A stretch of 64,000 nt of DNA from Buchnera aphidicola (Cinara pseudotaxifoliae) (GCF_900128595.1 NZ_LT635893.1:382628-446627), one strand, 5' to 3'. Positions 39,871-49,507 are shown, counted from the first letter of the stretch. The notes: generated by a model not told the origin, from the letters alone. Numbers and translations: made by a program.

Positions 39871-41505
39871 TCACATCCATTGTTTATAAGAATTTAATAA
39901 TCCTCGAGTAGAACTATCATATTGATTACTAAATTTTTCTTTAGATAAATCGCCCAATATATCATTAGTTACTAATTTTCCTAATTCAACACCCCATTGA
40001 TCAAAACTAAAAATATTTAAAATAACTCCTTGCACAAATATTTTGTGTTCATATAAAGAAATCAAAGATCCTAAAACACATGGAGTCAATTTTTTTAACA
40101 TAATTGAATTAGTTGGTTTATTTCCAGGACAATATTTATACGATACACGTGAACTACAATTTAAACTATTTGAATTCATATTATTATTTATTATTTTTTC
40201 ATTACCAAAAGCTAATGCTCTAGTTTGTGCTAAAAAATTCGATAATAATTTTTCATGATGATCATTAATAGGATTATGGCTTATTGCTGGAAAAATAAAA
40301 TCACACGGAATAAGTGTTGTGCCTTGATGTAATAATTGAAAAAAAGAATGTTGACTATTAGTACCGCACTGCCCCCAAATAATCGGACTAGTCTTCCATG
40401 TAACCAAATTACCATTACGGTCTATTGATTTTCCGTTAGACTCCATATAACTTTGCTGTAAATATTCAGGAAATGCATGCATATATTCATCATAAGGAAG
40501 TATAGCTTCTGTTTCCGTTCCGAAAAAGCTCGTATACCATAAACTAATTAGAGCTAAAATAACTGGAATATTTTGTGATAATTCTTGATTTAAAAAATGC
40601 TGATCCATCATGCGTGCCCCACACAATAATAATTCAAAATTTTTAAACCCAATAGACAAAACAATAGATAGACCAGCAGAAGACCATATAGAGTAACGAC
40701 CACCTACCCAATCCCAAAATTTAAAAATATTTCTACTAACAATACCAAAATTTAATGCTGCAGTTACATTTTCACATAAAGCAAAAAAATGAAGATCAAG
40801 ATATTTTGCATAATTAGTATGAAAAAGACACCAATTTTTTAAATAATTAGCATTACTAATAGTTTCATCTGTAGAAAAAGATTTTGAAGCAATCAAAAAA
40901 ATAGTGGTTTCTAGATTAACTTTTTTTAATATTTCAGTAACATTAGTACCATCAATATTAGAAACAAAATGAATTTTTAAATGATTTTTATATGCTTTTA
41001 ACGACTCAGTTACCATATAAGGACCAAGGTATGAGCCACCAATTCCAACATTAACTACATCAGAAATACTTTTTCCAGTATATCCCTTCCAACTACCTTG
41101 AATAACAGAATCAGAAAAATTTTTTATTTTTTTCAATTCTTTTTGTATATTTATCATAATATTTACATTATCTACAAATATACTATTATTTAATTGGTTG
41201 CGTAAAGCAACGTGTAATACTGATCTATTTTCTGTTTTATTAATTTTGTGTCCTAAAAACATACTTTGTATAGCATCACTAACAAAGCATTCTTTAGCTA
41301 ACATTAATAGTAACTGTAAAGTTTGATTAGTTATACGATTTTTAGAAAAATCTACTAAAATATTATCTTGAAATAAAATAGAATAATTATGAAATCTATT
41401 TTGATCTATATTAAATAAATCATTCATACAAATATTCTTGACATCATAAAAGTGATCGGTTAATTGTTTCCAAGAAAATGTTTTAGTTGGATTGATATTT
41501 TTCAT
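39871..41505 (-). CDS. pgi: Glucose-6-phosphate isomerase
   Basis: Interconverts glucose-6-P and fructose-6-P in glycolysis. 544 residues (E. coli 549). Signatures include VNVGIGGSYLGPYMVTESL, IASKSFSTDETISNA, FWDWVGGRYSIWSSAGLSI, catalytic Glu and His regions ESNGKS and GQCGTNSQHSFFQLLHQGT, and the C-terminal QWGVELGK. Complete. Confidence 0.97.
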   Translation of the reverse strand: MKNINPTKTFSWKQLTDHFYDVKNICMNDLFNIDQNRFHNYSILFQDNILVDFSKNRITNQTLQLLLMLAKECFVSDAIQSMFLGHKINKTENRSVLHVALRNQLNNSIFVDNVNIMINIQKELKKIKNFSDSVIQGSWKGYTGKSISDVVNVGIGGSYLGPYMVTESLKAYKNHLKIHFVSNIDGTNVTEILKKVNLETTIFLIASKSFSTDETISNANYLKNWCLFHTNYAKYLDLHFFALCENVTAALNFGIVSRNIFKFWDWVGGRYSIWSSAGLSIVLSIGFKNFELLLCGARMMDQHFLNQELSQNIPVILALISLWYTSFFGTETEAILPYDEYMHAFPEYLQQSYMESNGKSIDRNGNLVTWKTSPIIWGQCGTNSQHSFFQLLHQGTTLIPCDFIFPAISHNPINDHHEKLLSNFLAQTRALAFGNEKIINNNMNSNSLNCSSRVSYKYCPGNKPTNSIMLKKLTPCVLGSLISLYEHKIFVQGVILNIFSFDQWGVELGKLVTNDILGDLSKEKFSNQYDSSTRGLLNSYKQWM

Positions 41506-41667
41506 GTCATCCCTTATAGTATTTAAATTACTTACCTATCAATATAGTATACACATGTATATATATTGTTTGTTAAACTACAGAAAAATGAAGATCGTGT
41601 ATGTCTGTACTATCGATAAAAATATAAAACTATTAATCAATAAAACTAAAAATTTTAAAAAACAAAC

Positions 41668-42219
41668 ATGAAAAAAGAAAAAAAAAATGAAAAATTAATC
41701 TGGATTGATTTAGAAATGACAGGATTAAATCCTAAAATTCATAAAATTATTGAAATTTCTACTATTATTACAGACAAATATTTAAATATTTTGGAAATCG
41801 GACCTAATATTGTAATTTTTCAGAAACAAAAAACACTAAAAAAAATGCACAATGAAATATTTAATATTCATCAAAATAATGAGTTAATCAAAAATATAGA
41901 AGTTAGTCAAGAAAACGAAGCCAGCGCTGAAAAAAAAACTTTATTATTTTTAAAAAAATGGATTAAAAAAAAAATTTCTCCTATGTGTGGAAATACTATA
42001 TCGACAGATAGAGCTTTTCTATTACATCATATGCCAAAATTAGAATCATATTTTCATTATAGAAATTTAGATGTTAGTTCAATTAATGAATTAGCACAAC
42101 GCTGGAAGCCAAAAATTTTAAAAAAAATAAAAAAAAAAAATACTCACCGTGCACAAGAAGATCTAATTGAGTCTATAATAGAATTAAAAGTATATAAAAA
42201 AAACCTATTTTTCATATAA
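41668..42219 (+). CDS. orn: Oligoribonuclease
   Basis: Degrades 2-5 nt RNAs to mononucleotides. 183 residues (E. coli 181). DEDDh residues are all in place: LIWIDLEMTGLNP (D, E), GNTISTDRAFL (D), and THRAQEDLIES (H and D). FHYRNLDVSSINELAQRWKP also matches. tRNA-Gly follows about 100 bases later. Divergent from pgi. Confidence 0.95.
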   Translation: MKKEKKNEKLIWIDLEMTGLNPKIHKIIEISTIITDKYLNILEIGPNIVIFQKQKTLKKMHNEIFNIHQNNELIKNIEVSQENEASAEKKTLLFLKKWIKKKISPMCGNTISTDRAFLLHHMPKLESYFHYRNLDVSSINELAQRWKPKILKKIKKKNTHRAQEDLIESIIELKVYKKNLFFI

Positions 42220-42315
42220 AAATATGATGTATAAACCATTACATATTCTTTTTTTTTATTCAAATAATTCTTGCAAAAAAAAATAATGTTTTATATAATT
42301 AAAATATAATACATT

Positions 42316-42388
42316 GCGGGAATAGCTCAGACGGTAGAGCACAACCTTGCCAAGGTTGGGGTCACGAGTTCAAATCTCGTTTCCCGCT
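42316..42388 (+). tRNA. tRNA-Gly(GCC)
   Basis: 73 bases. Acceptor GCGGGAA/TTCCCGC, anticodon arm ACCTTGCCAAGGT with anticodon GCC, T arm CGAGTTCAAATCTCG. Close to E. coli glyV-type tRNA. Discriminator U; CCA is not encoded. Confidence 0.96.
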
Positions 42389-42563
42389 TAAAAAATAAAT
42401 AAAATATAAAATTTTCAAAAATTTTAAAAAACGTAAAAAATACATCATTTATTTATAAAATAAAACAAATTACTTTTATATAAATAAATATTTAAAATAG
42501 CTAAAAAATCAAAATTTCTTCTAAAAATCACACATTTTCATTAAAATTAAAAATCCTTTAATT

Positions 42564-42773
42564 TTAAATTTCTGATAAATTAAAACGTTTCTGAAATCTT
42601 TGTATTCTACCTCTTGTATTCATGTTTCTTTGTTTTCCTGTATAAAAAGGATGACATTGTGAACACAAATCAAGTAACATATCTTTCTTTTTAGTAGAAA
42701 ATACTGGAATGGTATAACCACACGAACAAATAGCAAAAATTTTTTTATATTCAGGATGAATATTTTTTTTCAT
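42564..42773 (-). CDS. rpmE: 50S ribosomal protein L31
   Basis: 69 residues. MKKNIHPEYKKIFAICSCGYTIPVFS and DLCSQCHPFYTGKQRNMNTRGRIQRFQKRFNL match the zinc-binding form, with Cys ligands in CSC and CSQC. ATG 42773 has GGAG 8 bases upstream; the preceding in-frame GTG is not favoured. Divergent from hslV. Confidence 0.96.
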   Translation of the reverse strand: MKKNIHPEYKKIFAICSCGYTIPVFSTKKKDMLLDLCSQCHPFYTGKQRNMNTRGRIQRFQKRFNLSEI

Positions 42774-43009
42774 CACATATTCTCCAAAGAAAAATGTAGT
42801 ATACTATCTAAAGATACATTTGATACATAAAAATATATTATATATAACATCAAAAATATTAAAAGTTAATTATTCTAAATATTACATATATTATATGTAA
42901 TATTTTTTAAAATCAATATTAATTGCATTAAATATTTATAAACTTCACAATAACAACATTATAAATACAAAATATATATAACTATATTTAATAAGAGATT
43001 ATGTTATTT

Positions 43010-43540
43010 ATGACTACAATACTAAGTGTTCGTGTACATGGAAAAGTAGTAATTGGTGGTGACGGACAAGCTACTTTTGGACATACTATCATGAAAAGTA
43101 ATGTAAAAAAAGTTCGTTCGATTTACAAAGATCAAGTAATTGCAGGTTTTGCTGGAGGCACAGCAGATGCTTTTACATTATTCGAATTATTTGAAAAAAA
43201 ATTAGAAAAATACCAAGGACAGCTACAAAGATCTGCTATAGAATTAGCTAAAGATTGGAGAACTGATAGATTACTAAGAAAATTAGAAGCATTATTAGCT
43301 GTAGCTGATAAAAAAAATTCTCTTATCATTACCGGAACAGGAGACGTAATACAGCCAGAAAATGATGTCATGGCAATCGGTTCAGGTGGAGCATTTGCGC
43401 AAGCAGCTGCATATGCTTTAATTAAAAATACAAACTTAAGTGCATCTGTTATAGTAAAAAAAGCCTTAAAAATTGCTGCAAATATTTGTATATATACTAA
43501 TCAATCATTTACTATACACGAAATATCCTCAGAAATATAA
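43010..43540 (+). CDS. hslV: ATP-dependent protease subunit HslV
   Basis: Proteasome-like peptidase of HslVU. ATG 43010 gives [22 protein letters not shown], so Met removal exposes the catalytic Thr1; the frame is open to 43001 but that start would bury the Thr. Also [32 protein letters not shown] [12 protein letters not shown] and [13 protein letters not shown]. 176 residues, E. coli length. hslU follows after 13 bases. Confidence 0.96.
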   Translation: MTTILSVRVHGKVVIGGDGQATFGHTIMKSNVKKVRSIYKDQVIAGFAGGTADAFTLFELFEKKLEKYQGQLQRSAIELAKDWRTDRLLRKLEALLAVADKKNSLIITGTGDVIQPENDVMAIGSGGAFAQAAAYALIKNTNLSASVIVKKALKIAANICIYTNQSFTIHEISSEI

Positions 43541-43553
43541 TAAGGAAATATAC

Positions 43554-44891
43554 ATGTCAGCAATGACTCCTCGCGAAACTGTACGAGAATTAAATAAATA
43601 TATAATTGGACAAGAGAACGCTAAGCGCGCTGTTGCTATTGCATTAAGGAATCGTTGGAGAAGAATGCAATTAAATTCAGAATTACGCCATGAAATAACA
43701 CCAAAAAACATCCTAATGATCGGACCTACGGGAGTAGGTAAAACAGAAATTGCTCGCAGACTTGCAAAACTAGCTAATGCTCCTTTTATTAAAGTAGAAG
43801 CTACTAAATTTACTGAAGTCGGTTATGTGGGGAAAGAAGTAGATTCAATAATCCGAGATTTAACAGAATTAGCAATTAAAATGATTCGGACTCAAAATAT
43901 AAAAAAAAACAAAAAAAACGCAAAAAAACGAGCCGAAGAAAAAATTTTAAAAATTTTAGTACCTATGCCGAATAATAATAAATGGAACGATGAAAATTCC
44001 ACAGAACAACCTAAAGATACAATTAAAGTATTTAAAAAAAAGTTACGTAAAGGAGAATTAGATAACAAAGAAATAGAAATACAAGTCGCTTCTGTTCCCT
44101 TGGGAATAGAAATTATGTCTCCTCCAGGAATGGAAGAATTAACCAATCAACTACAATCCTTATTCCAAAACTTAAGCGGCAAGAAAAAAAATTTACGTAA
44201 ACTTAAAATAAAAGATGCAATGAAATTAATTGTTGAAGAAGAAGCGGCTAAATTAATTAATTTAGAAGAATTAAAAGAACAAGCTATATATTCTGTAGAA
44301 CAAAACAGTATTGTGTTTATTGATGAAATTGACAAAATCTGCAAACACCGCTCTTCTACATCTAATTCAGACGTATCAAGAGAAGGTGTTCAAAGAGACC
44401 TTTTGCCGTTAATTGAAGGATGTACTGTATCTACAAAACACGGCTTTGTAAAAACGGATCATATTCTTTTCATAGCGTCTGGAGCTTTTCAAACATCCAC
44501 TCCTTCTGATTTAATTCCAGAATTACAAGGTAGATTACCAATTCGTGTAGAACTAAATGCATTAACAATAGATGATTTTGAAAGAATTCTAACTGAACCA
44601 AATGCATCTATTACTGCTCAATATATTGCTCTAATAAAAACTGAAGGAGTGGATATTGTTTTTACAAAACAAGGTATACGAAAAATTGCTGAAGCATCGT
44701 GGAAAATTAATGAATCAATGGAAAATATTGGAGCTCGTCGATTATACACCGTCTTAGAAAAATTAATAGAAGACATTTCATTTCATTCTAACGAACAATT
44801 TGGAAAAAAAATTTATATTGATGAAAACTATGTTAGTCTACATTTAGATAAATTAATGGAAAATCAAGATTTAAGCAAATTTATTTTATAA
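43554..44891 (+). CDS. hslU: HslU ATPase subunit
   Basis: AAA+ unfoldase that feeds HslV. ATG 43554 ([13 protein letters not shown]) has AAGGA 7 bases upstream; the longer open frame overlapping hslV is ignored. Walker [31 protein letters not shown], an inserted I-domain (about residues 110-240, Lys-rich here), Walker [11 protein letters not shown], and sensor-2 [15 protein letters not shown]. 445 residues (E. coli 443). Confidence 0.97.
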   Translation: MSAMTPRETVRELNKYIIGQENAKRAVAIALRNRWRRMQLNSELRHEITPKNILMIGPTGVGKTEIARRLAKLANAPFIKVEATKFTEVGYVGKEVDSIIRDLTELAIKMIRTQNIKKNKKNAKKRAEEKILKILVPMPNNNKWNDENSTEQPKDTIKVFKKKLRKGELDNKEIEIQVASVPLGIEIMSPPGMEELTNQLQSLFQNLSGKKKNLRKLKIKDAMKLIVEEEAAKLINLEELKEQAIYSVEQNSIVFIDEIDKICKHRSSTSNSDVSREGVQRDLLPLIEGCTVSTKHGFVKTDHILFIASGAFQTSTPSDLIPELQGRLPIRVELNALTIDDFERILTEPNASITAQYIALIKTEGVDIVFTKQGIRKIAEASWKINESMENIGARRLYTVLEKLIEDISFHSNEQFGKKIYIDENYVSLHLDKLMENQDLSKFIL

Positions 44892-44952
44892 AAATATTTT
44901 AAAAAAATATTATCAAAAATATTTATTAATAATTTTTTTATATTTCAAAAGA

Positions 44953-44984
44953 ATTGCCTATCTAAAATATTTATGATAGGCAAT
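44953..44984. terminator. Bidirectional terminator between hslU and zapB
   Basis: Perfect 10-bp stem ATTGCCTATC (44953-44962) with GATAGGCAAT (44975-44984) and a 12-base loop, between convergent genes. The T-rich tail is better on the minus strand (TCTTTTG) than on the plus strand. Confidence 0.7.
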
Positions 44985-45069
44985 CATAAAATATTACGTA
45001 TAGTACGATGATACATTTTAATGTTATAAAAAAAAATACAATAATTAAATATATTGAATTAAATTACAG

Positions 45070-45312
45070 TTAATCTAAATCATTTATTTTTTCTAAAAGA
45101 GATCTTAAGTTATTTTTCCATTTAATCCTTTCTTCTTGAATTAAAATAATTTTTTCTTCCATACGTTGTTTTATAGAATAAAGATTTTTTAATTTTTCTT
45201 TTAAATGTTTATTTTTTAATTTTAAATTTTTAATTTCTGTTCGTAAAGATAAAATACAATCTACTGATTTCTGTACTTTTGTTTCTAAATTAGAGAATGT
45301 TTCTAAAACCAT
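45070..45312 (-). CDS. zapB: Cell division protein ZapB
   Basis: Coiled-coil Z-ring-associated protein. ATG 45312 gives 80 residues (E. coli 81): MVLETFSNLETKVQKSVDCI, then a continuous heptad-rich helix ending WKNNLRSLLEKIN. The family start MSLEVFEKLEAKVQQAID aligns directly. An open frame extends to 45333. Located between hslU and fpr, roughly as in E. coli. Confidence 0.87.
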   Translation of the reverse strand: MVLETFSNLETKVQKSVDCILSLRTEIKNLKLKNKHLKEKLKNLYSIKQRMEEKIILIQEERIKWKNNLRSLLEKINDLD

Positions 45313-45333
45313 GATGATACCATTTAAATACAA

Positions 45334-45642
45334 AATATTTATTAATTTTATAAAAAAATATACAGTATGTATTAATACAATAAAATTTATAAAATATAGA
45401 TATATATTATAATATATATAATAATTTCAAAGAAAACAATTTTTAATATTTATATTTCAAAAAATATCATTAATAATGATATACAAAATAATTATTTTAT
45501 TTAATAAATTTTAATAATTATTCTATATAATTATTAAATTAAATTAATAATTATTATAAAAAATTTATAAAATAAAATAGTTATTTTTCACTCCTAAAAA
45601 CTTAATATAATATAATAAATTAATTATTATAAAAAATATATA
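45334..45642. other. A+T-rich divergent intergenic region (zapB / fpr)
   Basis: 309 bases of almost pure A/T with several short TAATAATTATT-type palindromic patches. It must contain promoters for both genes; none can be assigned. No ORF or RNA gene seen. Confidence 0.5.
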
Positions 45643-45657
45643 ATGAAATATTCTAAT

Positions 45658-46404
45658 ATGAATAAATGGCTAAACGTTAAAATTATAAAACTAAAAAAAT
45701 GGAAAAACAACTTATTTTCACTTATTGTACGCGCTCCTATTAATTCGTTCAAAGCAGGACAATTTACAAAATTGTCATATATTAATACTAAAAAAAAAAG
45801 AATCCAGAGAGCGTATTCTTTTGTAAATCCACCTAATAATAAAAATTTAGAATTCTATATTTTATTAATTAATCAAGGAAAGTTAACACCATATTTGTAT
45901 GATATATATAATTATGAAATTTTCATAGCAAAAAACTCATTTGGTTTTTTTACTATGGAAGAATTACCTAAAAAAGAAAATATTTGGATGATAGCTACTG
46001 GAACAGCATTAGGTCCATATTGTTCAATATTACAACAGGATAATGTATTAAAAAAATTCAAAAAAATTATTTTAATATACGCTATAAAGTATAGTATAGA
46101 TTTAAATTATCTTAATATACTTAATAAAATCCAAAAAAAATACAATAAAAAAATTGTTATACAAATAATACTAAGTCGAGAAAAAAATAAAAAATATCTA
46201 TTTGGACATATACCTGATTTAATTTATTCAGGAAAATTAGAAAAGATTGTTCAAGAACCATTAAATAAAAAAACATCTCACGTAATGTTATGTGGTAACC
46301 CAAACATGATAAAAGATACACAAAAAGTACTATTTTCTTTAAAAAAAATGAGAAAACACTTTCGAAGAAATCCAGGACATATTACAAGCGAGAACTATTG
46401 GTAA
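45658..46404 (+). CDS. fpr: Ferredoxin/flavodoxin-NADP+ reductase
   Basis: FAD enzyme passing electrons between NADPH and ferredoxin or flavodoxin. ATG 45658 (MNKWLNVKIIKLKKW) aligns with the E. coli start; ATG 45643 is an alternative. FKAGQFTKL, FAD-binding RAYSFVNPP, ATGTALGPY, and NADP site VMLCGNPNMI; C-terminus RNPGHITSENYW. 248 residues from this start, E. coli length. Likely supplies electrons to the Isc ferredoxin at 61628. Confidence 0.95.
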   Translation: MNKWLNVKIIKLKKWKNNLFSLIVRAPINSFKAGQFTKLSYINTKKKRIQRAYSFVNPPNNKNLEFYILLINQGKLTPYLYDIYNYEIFIAKNSFGFFTMEELPKKENIWMIATGTALGPYCSILQQDNVLKKFKKIILIYAIKYSIDLNYLNILNKIQKKYNKKIVIQIILSREKNKKYLFGHIPDLIYSGKLEKIVQEPLNKKTSHVMLCGNPNMIKDTQKVLFSLKKMRKHFRRNPGHITSENYW

Positions 46405-46450
46405 AATGTGTTTTTTTATAATAAAAATATAAATAATAAAATTATTTTTC

Positions 46451-46484
46451 GGAATTGATTCCTGTTAAAATAGGAATCAATTCC
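46451..46484. terminator. Perfect hairpin between fpr and the orphan gene
   Basis: 13-bp perfect stem: GGAATTGATTCCT (46451-46463) pairs with AGGAATCAATTCC (46472-46484), with an 8-base loop. It sits between two convergent genes and probably terminates both, though no strong U-run follows on either strand. Confidence 0.65.
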
Positions 46485-46544
46485 AAATACATGCAATAAT
46501 ATATACAATATTTTTAATTAATATTAACTAAAATATTTATATAA

Positions 46545-47444
46545 TTAACGCACAAAAAATGAATATCTTATTTCTGGATCAGAATTTTTACTAATAATCA
46601 TAGCAGCACGAACACCATACTGATTAATTTCATCAATATTTTCTGAATAAGAAGATTGTAAATCTGCTGTTTTAGTAACTGCCACTTTATACGTATCAGG
46701 ACCAATTTTATCAATTTCATACGCAAAACGTACATTATCAGATGCTCGATATTCAACTTCAGGATAACGAGAAATCAAATTATTCCATGCAGCCTCTAAT
46801 ACTTCAGGATGTACATAAGTAGAAATTAATTGTTGTTCTTCATAATCTGTAACAGAAGTTTGAAATATATTCATTATATCTGGAGCTTGATTAGAAGGAA
46901 TTCTACTACCATTCAAGAAAACAGTTTTATCATGTATATTATCTAAAAATTTTTGCTCTAATCTACCAGTTTTAGTTAATTCTTTAAAAGATTGTTGTAA
47001 TTTTTGTGAAAATAATTCAGTTTTAGCAGAAAAATTAACAGAATTCAATACATTCCAATTTATATCGGGATTATTAAAAATTTCAGGAACGAAATCTTTA
47101 ACACCATCATCTAAACGGTAATATTGTGGTGTATTATAAAAATTAGAGTCACTTATTGAATTATCAACATATTCTTCTTTAGATACAGCATTAGGACAAT
47201 TAAAAATACTATTATCATATTCCATTGATGCATAATCAGAGTTTTCATCAGAAGATATAATATTTTCTTGATTATACTGACTATTTGGAGAAATATGCGC
47301 TATATACTCTTGATTAGCGTTATTAATAATTGTAACATCAACATTTTTAAAATCTTGATTTTTTAACACACTGTTATTATTAACTTGTTTTATAAGTTCT
47401 AAATTAAGATTTATATTAGATCTTATTGAAGAAACTGATGACAT
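46545..47444 (-). CDS. Orphan acidic protein of unknown function
   Basis: 299 residues; not recognised. AAAAGGA lies about 10 bases before ATG 47444, a better site than most here. Residues 1-115 are polar and probably disordered, rich in Asn, Ser, Asp, Gln. Residues 116-299 look folded: helical segments 137-170 and 200-227, and a beta-rich stretch 228-299 with RASDNVRFAYEIDKIGPDTYKVAVTK. By hand count about 42 Asp+Glu against 25 Lys+Arg, and only 5% Lys, unlike neighbours. No signal peptide, membrane segment or Cys pattern (one Cys). It sits between fpr and dapF, where I recall other Buchnera carrying orphan genes (yba-type), but I cannot verify homology. Confidence 0.8.
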   Translation of the reverse strand: MSSVSSIRSNINLNLELIKQVNNNSVLKNQDFKNVDVTIINNANQEYIAHISPNSQYNQENIISSDENSDYASMEYDNSIFNCPNAVSKEEYVDNSISDSNFYNTPQYYRLDDGVKDFVPEIFNNPDINWNVLNSVNFSAKTELFSQKLQQSFKELTKTGRLEQKFLDNIHDKTVFLNGSRIPSNQAPDIMNIFQTSVTDYEEQQLISTYVHPEVLEAAWNNLISRYPEVEYRASDNVRFAYEIDKIGPDTYKVAVTKTADLQSSYSENIDEINQYGVRAAMIISKNSDPEIRYSFFVR

Positions 47445-47875
47445 AGCATTTCTATCCTTTTATATTTATTAAATATAACATATCAATAAAATTTAATTTA
47501 TAAAAATGTTTTTTAAAAACCAAAAAATCACAAAAATAAAGTAAGATACATTAAATTCTTGTTATAAAAACAATAATATAAAAAAATATATTTAAATATA
47601 TGTTTAAAAAACATATAAAAATATTTGTATATATGTTTAATATTTTATAAAAAATACAATGTAAAATATTTAATTATATATAAATTATACTTTATATATA
47701 AAAATCAATACAAATTTTTATATATAAAAATTTTTATATATAATCTTGTATTTCTTATATACTGCACAATACAATAAAAGTCAAACAATAAATGCTTTTT
47801 ACACAAAAAAATTTTTATCCTTTAAATTACATATAAAAATTTCATGCAAAGAATCAATCATAATGTTAAATTTAA
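47445..47875. other. A+T-rich intergenic region between dapF and the orphan gene
   Basis: 431 bases, nearly all A/T, with the palindromic repeat at 47715-47743. It presumably holds the orphan gene promoter (minus strand). No ORF or RNA gene supported. The size suggests eroded gene space. Confidence 0.5.
47715..47743. repeat. A/T palindrome with partial second copy
   Basis: TTTTTATATATAAAAA (47715-47730) is a perfect 16-bp palindrome, followed without a gap by 13 bases of a second copy. It could fold on either strand, but in this base composition may be a chance or replication-slippage product. Confidence 0.6.
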
Positions 47876-48723
47876 TTAATGTGTAATTACACCATCATAT
47901 ACATGAACAGCTTCTCCTGACATATATAAAGAGCTTCCTGGTAAACCATTCCATGAAATTGTTAACTTACCATGCAAGAGTACAACAGTAACATTGTTAG
48001 ATAACATCTTGTTAAGTATACCAACAGAAACAGCAGCACACGCTCCACTACCACAAGCATATGTTTCGCCAACATGTCGCTCATACACTCGTAATAAAAT
48101 TTTTTTTTTGGATAATATTTGCATAAAACCAACATTAACGCCTTCCGGAAAAGAACTATGTACAGATAAAGCTCTACCGATTTTTTCAACATTTATGCTT
48201 TTTATATCATCAACTTGAATGACGCAATGAGGATTACCGATAGTAACCACATAAATCAAATAATTTATTCCATGAATCATTATAGTATAATTTAATTGTT
48301 CGGAAATACACAAAAATGGAATATTTTTTGGAGTAAAAACAGGTTCACCCATATCTATTTTAAAAATATTATCTCTTATATGTTCTAAAAATAAATATCT
48401 ATTTTTTGTACGAACACAAATTTTTTTTTTACTGATTTTTTTCTTTAAAAACAAATAATATGCAACACATCTAGCTCCATTACCGCATTGTTCAACTTCT
48501 AAGCCATTCGAATTAAAAATTCTATAAAAAAAGCTCGCTTGTACACAATTGGAACGCTGTAAAACTAAAAATTGATCAAAACCAATACCTAAATACCTGT
48601 TAGACCATTTCTTTATTAATTGCGGTGAAAAAAAAAATCATGTTGTGTAGAATCAATTAAAACAAAATCATTTCCTAAACCATGCATTTTAGAAAAAAAA
48701 ACAACATTTTTTTTTAAAAACAT
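47876..48723 (-). CDS. dapF: Diaminopimelate epimerase, frameshifted in a 10-T tract
   Basis: Converts LL- to meso-diaminopimelate for lysine and peptidoglycan. GAGGA precedes ATG 48723. The first frame reads ...FFSKMHGLGNDFVLIDSTQHDFFF and then stops shortly after a run of ten T (coding sense; plus-strand A run 48628-48637). From the run onward the next frame carries the rest: QLIKKWSNRYLGIGFDQFL, NSNGLEVEQCGNGARC, then GNPHCVIQVDD and ETYACGSGACAA. One extra T (or two fewer) joins them into 282 residues (E. coli 274). Both catalytic Cys motifs are intact, which argues for rescue by slippage rather than loss. Confidence 0.9.
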
Positions 48724-48807
48724 GTTAAACATTCCTCATTCAAAAAATAAATGTTATAATTAAATTTTAAAATTTATTCATTAAAAATAACTTATATTAG
48801 GTGTAAT

Positions 48808-49143
48808 ATGCATGATATTATGTTTCATAAAAAAATAAAAAAAACATTATCAACAATAGAAGAAGTATTGAATAACAATAATAAAAACATAGATTTTGAT
48901 TATTTGTTACTAGATAATATGTTAGAAATTACATTCTCTAATAATAAAAAAATAATTCTTACATCACAAATTTTTTTAAAACAATTATGGATTGCTACAT
49001 CAAATCAAGGATATCATTTATTATATAAAAAAAGAACTTGGATATGTATTCGTTCAAAAAAAACAATAAAAAAAATATTAAAAAAAGAATTTTTTATACA
49101 AACTAATTATTTATTTAAATTGAACTTATTAAATAATATTTAA
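48808..49143 (+). CDS. cyaY: Frataxin-like iron protein CyaY
   Basis: Modulates IscS-IscU cluster assembly. 111 residues (E. coli 106). Follows CyaY: MFHKKIKKTLSTIEEVLNN, LEITFSNNKKIILTSQIFLKQLWIATSNQGYHL and WICIRSKKTIKKIL. The acidic N-terminal iron-binding ridge of E. coli is only partly conserved. Divergent from dapF, as in E. coli (cyaA and hemCD not here). Confidence 0.9.
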   Translation: MHDIMFHKKIKKTLSTIEEVLNNNNKNIDFDYLLLDNMLEITFSNNKKIILTSQIFLKQLWIATSNQGYHLLYKKRTWICIRSKKTIKKILKKEFFIQTNYLFKLNLLNNI

Positions 49144-49163
49144 AAAATTTTTCTAGTTAATTA

Positions 49164-49237
49164 TCGGCGAAAGAGGATTTGAACCTCTGACCCACTGGTC
49201 CCAAACCAGTTGCGCTACCAAACTGCGCTATTCGCCG
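49164..49237 (-). tRNA. tRNA-Pro(TGG)
   Basis: 74 bases. Acceptor CGGCGAA/TTCGCCG, anticodon arm CTGGTTTGGGACCAG with anticodon TGG, T arm AGAGGTTCAAATCCTCT. Matches E. coli proM. CCA is not encoded. Third in the cluster Arg-His-Pro on the minus strand. Confidence 0.96.
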
Positions 49238-49319
49238 AATTTTTAAAAAAACAAACCACTAATACATCAAATATTTATAAAATTAAAATTATATATAAAA
49301 AATAAACCATATATACACA

Positions 49320-49396
49320 TGGGGTGGTCAATGGGATTTGAACCCATGACCGCTGGAATCACAATCCAGAGCTCTACCAACTAAGCTATGACCACC
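49320..49396 (-). tRNA. tRNA-His(GTG)
   Basis: Anticodon arm CTGGATTGTGATTCCAG, acceptor GTGGTCA/TGACCAC. The extra 5' G(-1) is encoded opposite C73, as expected for tRNA-His, and the 3' CCA is encoded (complement of 49320-49322), the only tRNA here where it is. Confidence 0.96.
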
Positions 49397-49432
49397 AAAA
49401 AAAATACGTATAAATATTTTATACACATAAAT

Positions 49433-49507
49433 TGCGTCCGACAGGATTTGAACCTGAGACCTTTACTTTCGGAAAGTAATGCTCTATCCAAATTGAGCTA
49501 CGGACGC
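49433..49507 (-). tRNA. tRNA-Arg(CCG)
   Basis: 75 bases. Acceptor GCGTCCG/CGGACGC, anticodon arm TTACTTTCCGAAAGTAA with anticodon CCG, T arm CAGGTTCAAATCCTG. Corresponds to E. coli argX. CCA is not encoded. It heads the cluster argX-hisR-proM; E. coli leuT, which lies between hisR and proM, is missing. Confidence 0.95.

Noticed and set aside
47876..48454. A 192-codon gene starting at ATG 48454
   Set aside because: The ATG is internal to dapF; the frame and the homology extend upstream to the T10 tract.
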